From Curculioniphilus buchneri (GTDB lineage: Bacteria > Pseudomonadota > Gammaproteobacteria > Enterobacterales > Enterobacteriaceae), in assembly GCF_964275155.1 (NCBI RefSeq), contig NZ_OZ193413.1, forward strand, positions 1,085,708-1,149,707: a DNA stretch of 64,000 bases, read 5' to 3'. The position numbers and the translations under genes are program-made. Below, piece by piece: positions 8,728 through 19,284 of this stretch (position 1 is the stretch's first letter; every line of letters starts with the position of its first letter). The notes beneath the pieces are model-generated. The model was not told the origin of the DNA, ran no database searches, and saw only the letters and a list, made by a program, of their open reading frames with translations.

Positions 8728-10477
8728 TGACTAACTGCAACCGATATAGCTGTGCATACACAGCTTGGAGAGCCATAAGTTGCGCGTGATTTCCACGTTC
8801 TACAATTTGACCATTGTCTATTACTAGAATTTCATCAGCGTTTTCAATAGTAGATAATCGATGAGCTATAACTAAAGAAGTACAATTGTTTTTAATTTTG
8901 TCAAGAGTTTTTTGAATAGCTCGTTCAGATTCAGGATCTAGCGCAGATGTAGCTTCATCAAGAATCAGAATAGGACAATCACGTAACAGAGTTCGTGCAA
9001 TGGCAATGCGCTGGCGTTGACCACCAGAAAGCAATACACCATTATCTCCTATGATAGTATCTAATCCTTTGCTCATTTTATCAATAAATTCCATGGCATC
9101 AGCCATACGAGCAGCTTTTTCAACTTGTGCCCTAGAGTATTTATCTTTATCTTTTCGAGCATAAGCTATATTATTAGCGATAGTATCGTTAAATAGATGA
9201 ATGTTCTGAGCAACTAAAGATATCTGGTTGCGCAATGAAGAAAGTTTATAATCACGTACATCAATTTCGTCAAGCAGAATTTTTCCTTCTTTAATATCAT
9301 AAAATCGTGTTAGTAGGTTAGCAATAGTTGATTTACCTGATCCAGAACGACCAACTAATGCTACAGTTTGTCCCGCTGGGATACTAAAATTGATATTTAA
9401 TAGAGATGGCATGTCCTTACCTGGATAGAAAAAAGTTACATGTTCGAAACTAATCTTACCTTTAACACGTTTTATTTCTATTATTCCTTTATCTTTTTCA
9501 GTTTCCATGTCGAGAATAGAAAAAAGTGTCTGACATGCAGCCATGCCTTTCTGAAATTGTACATTAACATTGGTTAATGATTTTAAAGGTCGCATTAATG
9601 CAATCATAGATGAAAAAACAACAGTGATAGTACCCGGAGTTAAAGTGTCTATGACAGATGGAAAACTTGCAGCATATAATACGAATGCTAATGCTAGCGA
9701 TGCAATAAATTGAATTAACGGATCAGAGACTGAAGAAGCTGTTACCATTTTCATCCCTTGTTGTCGCAGACGATTACTAACACTGTTAAAACGTTTCTTT
9801 TCTACTTTTTGTCCACCAAAAATTAATACTTCTTTGTGTCCTCTAAGCATCTGTTCAGCACTAGTTGTTACCTGTCCCATAGATTTTTGTATTCGCTTAC
9901 TAATTTGGCGAAATCGTTTAGATACTGAACGAATAGCGAAAGAAACGATAGGTGCAATCACTACTAAGACAAGCGATAATTGCCAACTGTAATAAAACAT
10001 CATAAAGAATATACCGATTATAGAAGCACCTTCACGTACCACTGTAATGAGTGCTCTAGAAGATGACGCCGCAACTTGTTCCGAATCGTAGGTAATGCGT
10101 GAAAGTAATGTGCTAGTAGATTGCTGATCAAAAAAAGAGACTGGCATATCCATCATATGATTAAATAAACGACGCCGCATGTTCATTACTACTTTTCCAG
10201 CAACCCATGCTACACAATAGCTGGAGATAAATCCACTAATACCACGTATTACCATTAAACTGATAATAGCTAATGGCATCCAAATTAGAATATGACTATT
10301 GGTTTTACTAAAACCATCATCAAGAAGTGGTTTTAGCAATGATAACATAAAAGTATCACTGGCAGCATTCAAAACCAAGGCAATTGTTGCTACAATTAAA
10401 CCTGATTTAAAAGGAGCAATCATTGGCCAAAGGCGACGAAAGGTTTGCCAAGTAGAAAGATCGTTATCGTTTAGCAT
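8702..10477 (-). CDS. msbA: Lipid A/LPS ABC flippase MsbA
   Basis: Homodimeric ABC exporter that flips core-lipid A across the inner membrane. The 591-residue protein has an N-terminal six-helix transmembrane domain (roughly residues 20-320; DLSTWQTFRRLWPMIAPFKSG is near identical to E. coli) and a C-terminal ATPase domain. That domain carries Walker A VGRSGSGKST, a Q-loop VAQNIHLFNDTI, the signature LSGGQRQRIAIARTLL, Walker B ILILDEATSALD and the switch histidine in VIAHRLST. It starts the operon and overlaps lpxK. It is close to the E. coli length (582), so probably functional. No conserved promoter could be made out in the decayed spacer upstream. Confidence 0.98.
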   Translation of the reverse strand: MLNDNDLSTWQTFRRLWPMIAPFKSGLIVATIALVLNAASDTFMLSLLKPLLDDGFSKTNSHILIWMPLAIISLMVIRGISGFISSYCVAWVAGKVVMNMRRRLFNHMMDMPVSFFDQQSTSTLLSRITYDSEQVAASSSRALITVVREGASIIGIFFMMFYYSWQLSLVLVVIAPIVSFAIRSVSKRFRQISKRIQKSMGQVTTSAEQMLRGHKEVLIFGGQKVEKKRFNSVSNRLRQQGMKMVTASSVSDPLIQFIASLALAFVLYAASFPSVIDTLTPGTITVVFSSMIALMRPLKSLTNVNVQFQKGMAACQTLFSILDMETEKDKGIIEIKRVKGKISFEHVTFFYPGKDMPSLLNINFSIPAGQTVALVGRSGSGKSTIANLLTRFYDIKEGKILLDEIDVRDYKLSSLRNQISLVAQNIHLFNDTIANNIAYARKDKDKYSRAQVEKAARMADAMEFIDKMSKGLDTIIGDNGVLLSGGQRQRIAIARTLLRDCPILILDEATSALDPESERAIQKTLDKIKNNCTSLVIAHRLSTIENADEILVIDNGQIVERGNHAQLMALQAVYAQLYRLQLVNENTTHLV

Positions 10478-11922
10478 TTATTTACCAATGGTGAGACTAA
10501 GATTGCTATCTATTTTACCTAATTTAATATAGCAACACCAAGTGCTTGATCGGAACGAGGGCGATTTAGTGTATTCACTAAGCGCATTGAATTTAAATTG
10601 TATTATATGATAAAATACTATAACTACTGAGTTGTTATGTATTGCATTCTGTTATTCCTATACAATAAAATATTGACAGTACACTCAATGTTATTTTTTT
10701 AAAGTGTTTAACCTATCCTCGACTAGGATATTATATAATTTCTAGAATATTTCATCGTTAAGATAATAGTTTAAAGTAGTCGAAGAAGATATGAAATTTA
10801 GTAATACATATTGAAACAACATGAAAAACATGATGGAATCATAAGTGTTTAACTAAATATTTATTTTATTACCTTTATACTTTCTTAAATAATTCAATCT
10901 TCCATTGATCCCAATGGAAATACAATTCATGACTTAGTACGATTAGTTTAAATATCCACTTCGTGAGATATTAATTGTAGTTATTTATGTAAAAATTGAT
11001 TTGTTAGTTTATATGCCAATTAATAAATGTACATTACATTTCCCGTTAGCAAGTTTCATGAAGAGATATGCTTGATTGAACAATAGCTTTTAATTTTTAC
11101 CACTTATATAATGAATAGTTTTAATGTGAAAAATAACTTGACCATATTCATTATAACATGTAGATTAAAGGTAAGAAAATTGTGAATAACATAATTTAAT
11201 GCTATTAATTTCATCCTAAAATTGAAACAATATGTCTATTATTTTACATTATCGGAACTAAAAAATTCGATATATGCTAATTCCCGATTATTTTGTACCC
11301 ACGGCTATTATCGATATTGCAATTTATTTAGTTCCTGAACTTTAATGATTCTGAAGTGTTCATTTATCAAACTTATTTGAAATAAGATCAAAATAATGAA
11401 AAACCATTATTTTTGAATACATTGCATCCTAAGTAACATAAAATTATTTAACCAAATTGGTTGATTATAATGTGGCGAGTATGCATGCAATCGTACTGAT
11501 TATAAACAAAGTATATAAAAGTGTATATTAACTGTATCATACTATTAATTATAGTATTTTTAAGATAAAAGTCTTATTTAAAGTTTCAACAAATGATTGT
11601 AATATAAAAGTTACAATGAATTCATTCCACATACATTAAAAATTATTATATTTTATGTTATATTCAATAGTTATAAACATAACTACTTTAATTTTAGATA
11701 TATAAACATCGGTATCCTATAGGATACTAGGTATCAATAGAAAAATTAAATAGTAAAAACTACAGTATTTAATTGAAGAAAAAGAATAGAGAAAATTTTT
11801 CTAGGGAATCATCACGGTTTACAATCACTAAAACTAAATACTTTTACTTAACGAATAATCTTATGAATTTAGAATATGATATCACTATCATTTTCATTTG
11901 CTTGAATGCTACATAAAACAAC

Positions 11923-11957
11923 TGAGTCTTAGAAGACTCAATCTGTTTCTTTTTTTA
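11923..11957 (+). terminator. Orphan rho-independent terminator
   Basis: A 7-bp perfect stem (TGAGTCT with AGACTCA), a TAGA loop, then a T-rich tail reaching seven consecutive T after a few bases. It is a good intrinsic terminator for plus-strand transcription, but no open gene lies within 1.4 kb upstream on that strand. Most likely it is the leftover of a deleted or erased gene. Confidence 0.6.
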
Positions 11958-12051
11958 TTTGCACCAAATACTGGTTTTTGCACTTTTAATAAACTTACAG
12001 CATGTAATTATTTAGACAACATGATTAATAAATAAATGAGATAAAATTATC

Positions 12052-12078
12052 GCAAACTTACATCAATGTTAAGTTTGC
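12052..12078 (+). terminator. Orphan terminator-like hairpin
   Basis: A perfect 9-bp stem (GCAAACTTA with TAAGTTTGC) and 9-base loop, followed by TGTACCTTTTT. It resembles an intrinsic terminator for plus-strand transcription, but no gene precedes it. It is about 95 bases downstream of the other orphan terminator. Confidence 0.5.
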
Positions 12079-12564
12079 TGTACCTTTTTAGACATAATTA
12101 AAAAGGCTTTGTTTATTTATTATAAATAAGCTAACTTTAAGTGTTATATTAGCAATATAACAGTAATATTACATGCGTAGTGATAACCAATCAATTCATC
12201 AATTTTTTAATGTCATTTTTTATATACGAAAAATTTTCGTTTATACATATCCGTAAATTGTATATTGTTATCTTGCACTTAATAAACTTTATTTTTCAAA
12301 GTTCTGATAATTGTCTATTTTAAAATATTAAATAATTTTTTTAATCGATTGCTCATGCATCTGTCTAATGCCTTACTTTTGCCTTACTTTTAGTAGTCAA
12401 GTGATTATTTAAATATAACGATATATTATGTGCATCAAAGTTTATGAAATCGATCGATCAAGTGTATAGTTTGAATAGTAGGTCGAACGAATCATAATAT
12501 TTATAATATTAGTCATTAAATTAATGTTAATTAATACATAACTAAATAACTTGACTAATACAAC

Positions 12565-12614
12565 AGTTTCTAAGATGTATGATTACATTAGTTTCTAACA
12601 TGTATGATTACATT
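12565..12614. repeat. 25-bp tandem duplication, two copies
   Basis: Two adjacent 25-base units differing at one position (AAG versus AAC in the middle). The lack of divergence between copies suggests a recent slippage duplication in non-coding DNA. Confidence 0.8.
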
Positions 12615-13354
12615 GTTTTTATAGTATAATGATCTTATGGTCTAAAATTAAGGTGTGCTGAAGCCAATATATCAACGAACTATTGGGAATTCATCTCACA
12701 TTTATGCGCTAATACCTATAACATTATTTAAATAATCTAATTATTAATAGTAATGAAATTAACTGATATCTATGAAAGCACAAGATTCAGTACAACCTAT
12801 GATTTCCATAAGCTCCTGATATATTATATGAGTCCAATATAATTGAATATTATGATTAGTTAGATTTTCTCAGAGAGAGATATAATAATATTAATCAGAT
12901 TACAATTACCATAATTCATTTTAACTACGTCTAATCATTATCTATGATTATAGACTGTATATCCTTTTTGAAAATTAAGCAAGGATAACCGTAAATGATA
13001 TAGTTCTATTTTTTACTTGTTAAACTGTAGTTTAATATTTATTTAATATTATGAAAAAATTTAAATAAAGACGTTACTCATATTCTCTGAATATCAATCT
13101 TATATTGCATTACATTTAAGATATATAATTTTCAATTACGAATAGATATCCTTGAAATAATACTATTCAGAATACATCGTTACCTTTAAAAGATAATGAT
13201 CAGCTAAATTTCGTAGGATAAGGACAAAAATAAACATTTTTTATTATCTCAAAAAGATAAAATTGTTGATATTAATAAATTTTATAGAACAGAACAATTC
13301 ATCTTGACAAAGTAGTTACTTTCCTCTCTATGTTAAGATTGTCTCTTCCTTGTA

Positions 13355-14269
13355 CTTATACGAGTAGTAGTTGCAAGCATTAACCATCTTGATGTATTAT
13401 AATCTTGAGCAAGATATACGCTACTAATATGCGCTTCAAAAATTCTTAGATTGGAAATAACAGACGAATTAATAGCTCTTACCAAATTGCTAGTTCATTC
13501 TCTATAGGAGAAAGAGTATGCACATTAGTTTCAAAAGGCGAGCATCTAAATACTGTGTAGTACATGTAACTAATATGCATTACCGATTTCAAAATTGCTT
13601 TCATAGCATCAAGCTGCTGCACTACCAAAAACATTTTTACTGTTTGAAGTAATGTACTTTAGCGCAAGGATCTTTTTGCTAACAATATGCTAAATATACT
13701 ATTAGTCGGTGGAACTTTTAGTATTAGTATTAGTATTGACACTGTAATAGTGATGTTATGGTGATATATTTGGTGCTAAAATATTCGCCATGACTGATTC
13801 AATGAAAAAATACAAGCATTAATAACACTTGATGCTGATATCGCAATAAATTATCATAATAAAGATTTTTATCAGAGGTTAAATTTTTAACTGACGGAAA
13901 AATTTCTAATGTTATTGTTGATTTCATCCTTATGTCACTATAAAATAGTTGCTATCAATGGAAAAATCATTCAAATTTGTGGTATTTAACAAGGATCGGT
14001 TAAAAATTTGAATTTGATGCCTTTAATGAAAACCTAATACATACTGGACCTACTTTTTTCTTTATGTTTATGTTTATGGAGAATCGGAATAATGCAGAAA
14101 AAAGCTATAATAGCCAATGAATTACAGCAGTAGATTTGGTCTGTATTCACAGAAGGCATAATTAAATAACTGATTGATAGAACATTTAAGTCAAACAATG
14201 TTGCAGATATACCCCAGATTAATGGAACAGCAATTTAATAGAACAGCAATCATATTGAAAACGTATGTT
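13355..14269 (+). pseudogene. Wrecked NAD(P)H:quinone oxidoreductase (PIG3-type zinc-independent MDR family)
   Basis: Decayed remains of a medium-chain dehydrogenase/reductase. Recognisable blocks occur in the right order but in shifting frames with stops: LIRVVVASINHLDVL (from 13355; family LIKVAAAGVNRPDVL), CASKILRLEI, GERVCTLVSKGE, QAAALPKTFFTV*SNV (from 13610; family AAALPETFFTVWSNVF, with the Trp codon now a stop), LLVGG in the nucleotide-binding region, ADIAINYHNKDFY (from about 13834), INGKIIQICGI and NLNLMPLMK, and a C-terminal LMEQQFNRTAIILK (from 14219; family LMESSQHIGKIVL). The start could not be located. No reading frame could make a functional enzyme. The order of blocks argues for decay in place of a full-length ancestral gene, not a transferred fragment. 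Confidence 0.82.
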
Positions 14270-14712
14270 AATGTATTAATGCATTAATGCTTGAGTTCTG
14301 AGTTCCTTATCATATGCTACTATAGTTTGATGGTTGCAAGCACAATGTGCTAATCAAGATATATTAAATTAATGTATTTAAGTTACAACACACATATAAT
14401 CAGATTTACGATATATATCGTGTTACTAAATAAAATAAACAATAAAAATAAAAATACTGCTAAATTGAAGAAAAAACTGACTCTATTTCCCGCACGAAAA
14501 ATACAAATATGAGCTTATCCTATAAACTAAACGATCATTTTTAATGAAATCAAGCGCAGATATTTCAAATGAGCTACATGTTAGTAGACAAATTAAACAT
14601 TTGAATATAATGCTCATTAATTTATAAATAAATATAAAAATTAGATTATAAATGATAATTACTCTATATTATCTCTACTAAATGTAGAATGTATGCTGTA
14701 ATATTGCTCGCA
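14270..14712. other. Spacer between dead oxidoreductase gene and lptG
   Basis: About 440 AT-rich bases with no gene, repeat or clear terminator that I can support. Confidence 0.6.
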
Positions 14713-15783
14713 TTATGGGTATTTTAATAGTGCAATAATACTAATTATTAAAAATACTATGCTTGGTAAAATTGCTCCAAAAACAGGCGATATATTATAT
14801 ATTAGGCTTAATGGTTCTAAAAATTTATCTAATATATGAAAAAAAAACCCCAAAATAATACCAATAACAACTTTGACTCCTATAGATACACCACGAAGCG
14901 GACCTAAAATAAATGATAATGCCATTAATAACATGACTGTTGTTGATAGTGGTAAAAAAATTTTACTCCACATATTCAGCTGATAATTTTTAATTTCTTG
15001 TCCATTTTGTTGTAGATAATCAATATAATTATATAACTTTAAAATAGACAATGAATTTGGATCTAATACGATAAGATTAAGTCTATCCGGCGTTAGAGTA
15101 GTCTTCCATTCATCGCTTAAGATTTCCTGAGTAGTAATTTGATTAATATCAGTTAAATATGATATGTTTACTTGTGATAGTTTCCAGCTATAATTACTAA
15201 AATTAGCCGTAGCGGCATAGCATAGAAACTGTAAGCGCTCTTCTTTATCAAAATGATAAATATTTATTCCAATTAATTTAGTATTACTTAATATTTTTTC
15301 AATAAAAACAAAATTATTACCATCTTTAACCCACAATCCATTTTGTGTAGGAAACATTGAAGTTCCATAGGTCATCTTAGTACGATAAGTATAAGCTAAT
15401 TTTTCGCTTATTGGTACTATCCATTCTCCAATAATCATAATCAAAAATACTAGAGGAATTACAGTTTTCATAACTGAACCAGCGATTTGAAAACGGCTTA
15501 AACCAGATGTTTGCATAATTATAAGTTCACTATAATTTGTCAACGAACTTAAGCCCAATAGCGCACCTAATAGCACTATCATTGGAAAAAATTGTTCAAT
15601 GTCTTTTGGTATACTAAGAAAAGTAAATAGACTAGCCCCTAGTACTGAATAACTACCTTGATCTACTTTACGCAGCTGTTCAACAAACTTAATCATGCCT
15701 GAAAGTAATATTAAAACAAAGGATGTCACCATAATAGAGCTTAGGATATGTTTACCAACATAGCGATCTAATATGCTCAACAC
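14713..15783 (-). CDS. lptG: LPS export ABC transporter permease LptG
   Basis: Inner-membrane permease which with LptF and the LptB ATPase pulls LPS out of the inner membrane and onto the LptC-A-D bridge. The 356-residue protein opens with ILDRYVGKHI and has about three N-terminal membrane helices, a periplasmic beta-jellyroll-like domain in the middle (roughly residues 130-265), and three C-terminal helices including LMALSFILGPLRGVSIGVKVVIG. It aligns along its length with E. coli LptG (360). The start is a GTG at 15783 with AAGGAG seven bases upstream. It follows lptF after a 34-base gap, the usual order. Confidence 0.96.
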   Translation of the reverse strand: MLSILDRYVGKHILSSIMVTSFVLILLSGMIKFVEQLRKVDQGSYSVLGASLFTFLSIPKDIEQFFPMIVLLGALLGLSSLTNYSELIIMQTSGLSRFQIAGSVMKTVIPLVFLIMIIGEWIVPISEKLAYTYRTKMTYGTSMFPTQNGLWVKDGNNFVFIEKILSNTKLIGINIYHFDKEERLQFLCYAATANFSNYSWKLSQVNISYLTDINQITTQEILSDEWKTTLTPDRLNLIVLDPNSLSILKLYNYIDYLQQNGQEIKNYQLNMWSKIFLPLSTTVMLLMALSFILGPLRGVSIGVKVVIGIILGFFFHILDKFLEPLSLIYNISPVFGAILPSIVFLIISIIALLKYP

Positions 15784-15817
15784 TAGTACACTCCTTTGTT
15801 ATTATTTAATAGTATTA

Positions 15818-16909
15818 TCACATTGCTCTCTCACGCAATCTTCTAACCGGTGTACAATCCCATACAACAAGCGCTAGTGCTATAGCTAAATATATTATAT
15901 TAGTTGCCCACATCCACAGCATCGGATCTATTTTTCCTTTGACGCCATTAGAACGTAATGAAGTTTGAATTAAAAAGAACATTAGATATAATAGCATCGC
16001 AGGAAATATATTCTGTATTTTATTTTGATACACATTCATTAATGATAACGGCACTACTAAAATTGACATGATTAGTATTGACAGGATGAGTGTCAAACGC
16101 CAATGTAATTCAGCACGTGCTTCCATTTCCTGTGAACACCATAACTGATATATTGTCATTTGTCCTACATTAGGCTTATGTGCTGTAAATGTCTGACGTT
16201 TAATAATCACTTGATATTGATCGAAATCGGTGATTCGAAAATTACGTGATATTGAAGTACCTTCATAACAAGTACCTTTATACAACTTAATCAAATTCGA
16301 TCCATCTGATAGTAAGGTTATATGACCACAATTTGCTGTTATCACTGATACTGGTATATTGTTCTTTGGTTCTAATTTTGCTAAGAAAATATGCTGAAAT
16401 TCTTTACCGTTACCTTTAATATTTTTAATAAACAATACTGAATTTCCATTATCTATTGATTTAAATCGACCTTGTACTAAAGTTATAACTTTAGGATTAG
16501 ATTTAATTTTTACAATTAAAATTTCTTGATGATACAATGACCAAGGAATCAACCAGTTAATATTTACTGCTGAACATACCATAGTAATTATACTCAATAT
16601 CAGCGCTGCATTTATGAGAACACCTTTACCTAAGCCACAAGAATATATCGCTAAAATTTCATTTTTAGTATGCATATGGTTCAAACTAAGCAATATTCCT
16701 AAGAATAAACTAATAGGAAAAATAATCTGAGCTATTTCTGGAAGACCTAACAAAAGTAGAGATAATACTAAATTTATCGGTATAGTCCCATCCACTGCAA
16801 TATTCAAAATACGTACTAATTTTTGACAGAAGAAAACAGAAAATAGTATAATTACACTGGCGCATTGGTTTTTAAATGTTTCTATAACTAAGTATCTCGT
16901 AATGATCAC
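15818..16909 (-). CDS. lptF: LPS export ABC transporter permease LptF
   Basis: Partner permease of LptG in the LptB2FG complex. The 363-residue protein matches E. coli LptF (366) throughout: IITRYLVIETFKNQ, FFCQKLVRILNIAVDG, an N-terminal three-helix bundle, a periplasmic domain with DFRITDFDQYQVII, and the C-terminal helices MLLYLMFFLIQTSLRSNGVKGKIDP. The start is a GTG at 16909 preceded by AGGA at seven bases. It is divergent from pepA across 291 bases, as in E. coli. LptA, LptB, LptC, LptD and LptE are not in the window. Confidence 0.96.
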   Translation of the reverse strand: MIITRYLVIETFKNQCASVIILFSVFFCQKLVRILNIAVDGTIPINLVLSLLLLGLPEIAQIIFPISLFLGILLSLNHMHTKNEILAIYSCGLGKGVLINAALILSIITMVCSAVNINWLIPWSLYHQEILIVKIKSNPKVITLVQGRFKSIDNGNSVLFIKNIKGNGKEFQHIFLAKLEPKNNIPVSVITANCGHITLLSDGSNLIKLYKGTCYEGTSISRNFRITDFDQYQVIIKRQTFTAHKPNVGQMTIYQLWCSQEMEARAELHWRLTLILSILIMSILVVPLSLMNVYQNKIQNIFPAMLLYLMFFLIQTSLRSNGVKGKIDPMLWMWATNIIYLAIALALVVWDCTPVRRLRERAM

Positions 16910-17200
16910 ACTTTTTCCTGTAAAAACTTATTATTTAAAATAAAATAAATACTTTCATTGCTAATGAATCATTCATTACTATCAAAAAAACTATTTTCAT
17001 TTTCAGATAAAGTACGATAACTTTATATGTTTAGTAAAATTAAATTAAATCATACAATGTTTTAATTAAAATTATTAATTAATATACGTCTTTTTATTTT
17101 TTATAGAAATGTATATAATATGAATAAAAGTATAACCATATGAAAAAATAATACATTTTATTATTTACTCTCATCCACTATTCAAAATTTAGGAAAACAT

Positions 17201-18712
17201 ATGGAATTTAGCATACAAAGCAGTAGCCCAGAGAAACAACGTAATGTTTGTATTATCGCTGGAGTATTCGAATCGAGATGCCTGTCCCCTGTTGCTAATC
17301 AGCTAGATAAAATCAGCGATGGGTATATCAGTGTCTTAATACATCGTGGTGAATTAGAAGGTAAAGTGGGACAAACACTGTTATTACAGCATGTTCCTAA
17401 CATGTCATCAGTACGTATTTTACTTATTGGTTGTGGTAAAGAATATGAATTTGATGAACGACAATATAAGCGTGTGATAAAAAAAGTAGTTAATAAGCTA
17501 AACGACACAGGATCTACAGAAGCAGTTTGTTTTTTAACTGAATTGCCTGTTAAAGGGCATAACACCTATTGGAAAGTACGCCAAGCAGTAGAAGCATCTC
17601 AAGATGCTCTTTACATTTTTGATCGACTAAAAAGCAAAGTGCCCGAACTATATAGACCATTACGTAAAATGATTTTTAACGTACATGAACCTCAAGAGCT
17701 AACTAGTGGAAACAATGCAATCCAGCATGGCCTAGCCATTTCTTCAGGTATAAAAACTTCTAAAGATCTTAGTAACATGCCACCTAATATTTGCAATGCT
17801 TCCTATTTATCCACACAAGTACGTGAACTGGTTGATAGTTATAGAAAAACTACAAAAATACAGATTATAGGTGAAAAAGAAATGCAAAAGCTTGGAATGC
17901 ATGCCTATTTGGCTGTCGGTCGAGCTTCAACGAATGAATCTTTAATGTCTATTATTCAATACCAAGGTGATCCTGATATCGAGGCACAACCAATTGTTTT
18001 AGTTGGTAAAGGATTAACTTTCGATTCTGGAGGAATATCTATTAAATCTTCTGATAGCATGGATGAAATGAAATATGACATGTGCGGAGCGGCTACGGTA
18101 TATGGTGTGATGCGTGTCGCAATGGAGCTTCATTTACCATTAAATATTATCGGTGTACTTGCTGGCTGTGAAAATATGATTAACGGCCATGGACTTCGGC
18201 CAGGCGATATCTTAACAACTCTGTCTGGACAAACAGTGGAAATACTAAATACTGATGCTGAAGGTCGTCTAGTTTTATGTGATGTCTTAACATATGTAGA
18301 ACGTTTTTCTCCAAAACTGGTCATTGATGTAGCAACCTTAACAGGCGCTTGTGTAATTGCGTTAGGACATCATCTTACTGGGCTTATATCAAATGATAAT
18401 TCTTTAGCACATGAATTACTTAGAGCTGCTACACAGGCTGGAGATCGTGCTTGGCATTTGCCGATTGATGATGAGTTTCAAGAGCAATTAGATTCAAATT
18501 TTGCTGATATGACGAATCTCGGCGGTCGGCCTGGAGGGACAATAACTGCTGGATGTTTCCTATCACGTTTTACTCATAAATACCCTTGGGCACATTTAGA
18601 TATCGCAGGTACCGCTTGGCGTTCTGGAAAAGACAAGGGCGCAACTGGTCGTCCAGTGGCAATGTTATCGCAATTTTTACTCAATCGTTCTGGATTGAGT
18701 AATGATAAATAA
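17201..18712 (+). CDS. pepA: Leucyl aminopeptidase A (PepA)
   Basis: Dimetal M17-family cytosolic aminopeptidase, also known in E. coli as a DNA-binding accessory protein (XerCD recombination at cer, carAB control). The 503 residues equal the E. coli length. The C-terminal catalytic domain is complete, with GKGLTFDSGGISIK carrying the first metal ligands and the catalytic lysine, MKYDMCGAA, and the family signature NTDAEGRLVLCD. The N-terminal DNA-binding domain also aligns. A Shine-Dalgarno (AGGA) sits about six bases upstream. It heads pepA-holC-valS, whose E. coli order is preserved, and is divergent from lptF. Confidence 0.98.
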   Translation: MEFSIQSSSPEKQRNVCIIAGVFESRCLSPVANQLDKISDGYISVLIHRGELEGKVGQTLLLQHVPNMSSVRILLIGCGKEYEFDERQYKRVIKKVVNKLNDTGSTEAVCFLTELPVKGHNTYWKVRQAVEASQDALYIFDRLKSKVPELYRPLRKMIFNVHEPQELTSGNNAIQHGLAISSGIKTSKDLSNMPPNICNASYLSTQVRELVDSYRKTTKIQIIGEKEMQKLGMHAYLAVGRASTNESLMSIIQYQGDPDIEAQPIVLVGKGLTFDSGGISIKSSDSMDEMKYDMCGAATVYGVMRVAMELHLPLNIIGVLAGCENMINGHGLRPGDILTTLSGQTVEILNTDAEGRLVLCDVLTYVERFSPKLVIDVATLTGACVIALGHHLTGLISNDNSLAHELLRAATQAGDRAWHLPIDDEFQEQLDSNFADMTNLGGRPGGTITAGCFLSRFTHKYPWAHLDIAGTAWRSGKDKGATGRPVAMLSQFLLNRSGLSNDK

Positions 18713-18819
18713 TGTAATAATAGGAAAGCTGGAAAATATATGAATATTTATCATATATCAGGGCAAATTATTTAAAAGAATTATGTCTTTTGTATTGTCT
18801 TTATTAATAAATAATAATG

Positions 18820-19271
18820 ATGAAAAATGTAACCTTTTATTTAATTAAATCGCATACTGTGAATGATAGTTCAACTCTCATAGAGGAGCTTGTCTGTGAT
18901 TTAACTGCCAGAGAATGGCGAAAGGGAAAATTTATACTAATTTCTTGTCAAGATAATGACCAGGCTTATCGATTAGATAAAAAACTTTGGAAATACAATC
19001 CAGATGCTTTCATACCTCATAATCTTTCAGGAGAAGGCCCTGTATGCGGGCGCCTGTAGAATTATGTTGGCCTCAGCGTCGCAACAACATGCCACGAGAT
19101 CTCCTTATCAGTTTGTTGCCAGTTTATGCAGATTTTACCTCTTCTTTTCGTGAAGTGATAGATTTTGTACCAAATGAACGTAAATTAAAACAATTAGCAC
19201 GCGATCGATATAAAATGTACTGTAATGTCGGTCTTCAATTAACTATGATTATCCCGACCTCGATGAAATGA
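18820..19271 (+). pseudogene. holC: DNA polymerase III chi subunit HolC, with a one-base frameshift
   Basis: HolC links the clamp loader to SSB at the replication fork. The two halves lie in different frames. Residues 1-79 (MKNVTFYLIKSHT to HNLSGEGPVCGRL) run from 18820 to a stop near 19059; the rest (RAPVELCWPQRRNN, IDFVPNERKLKQLARDRYKMY) is open in another frame up to 19271. Comparison with E. coli GEGPRGGAPVEIAW puts the fault at the GGG at 19048-19050, where one G appears missing. Apart from this there are no stops or gaps, and the SSB- and HolD-facing regions are conserved. Either a very recent knock-out, a sequencing error, or transcript slippage is possible. It lies between pepA and valS as usual; valS starts 13 bases after its end. 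Confidence 0.85.
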
Positions 19272-19284
19272 TAAATAATGTAAA

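Larger units (their letters stand above)
10478..13354. other. Gene desert upstream of msbA
   Basis: About 2.9 kb without a recognisable gene; stops are frequent in all six frames and base composition is extreme. It contains two terminator-like hairpins that serve no surviving gene (11923-11957 and 12052-12078) and a near-perfect 25-bp tandem duplication (12565-12614). In E. coli comEC (ycaI) lies upstream of msbA; I could not recognise it here. Probably erased genes plus the msbA promoter. Confidence 0.6.
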
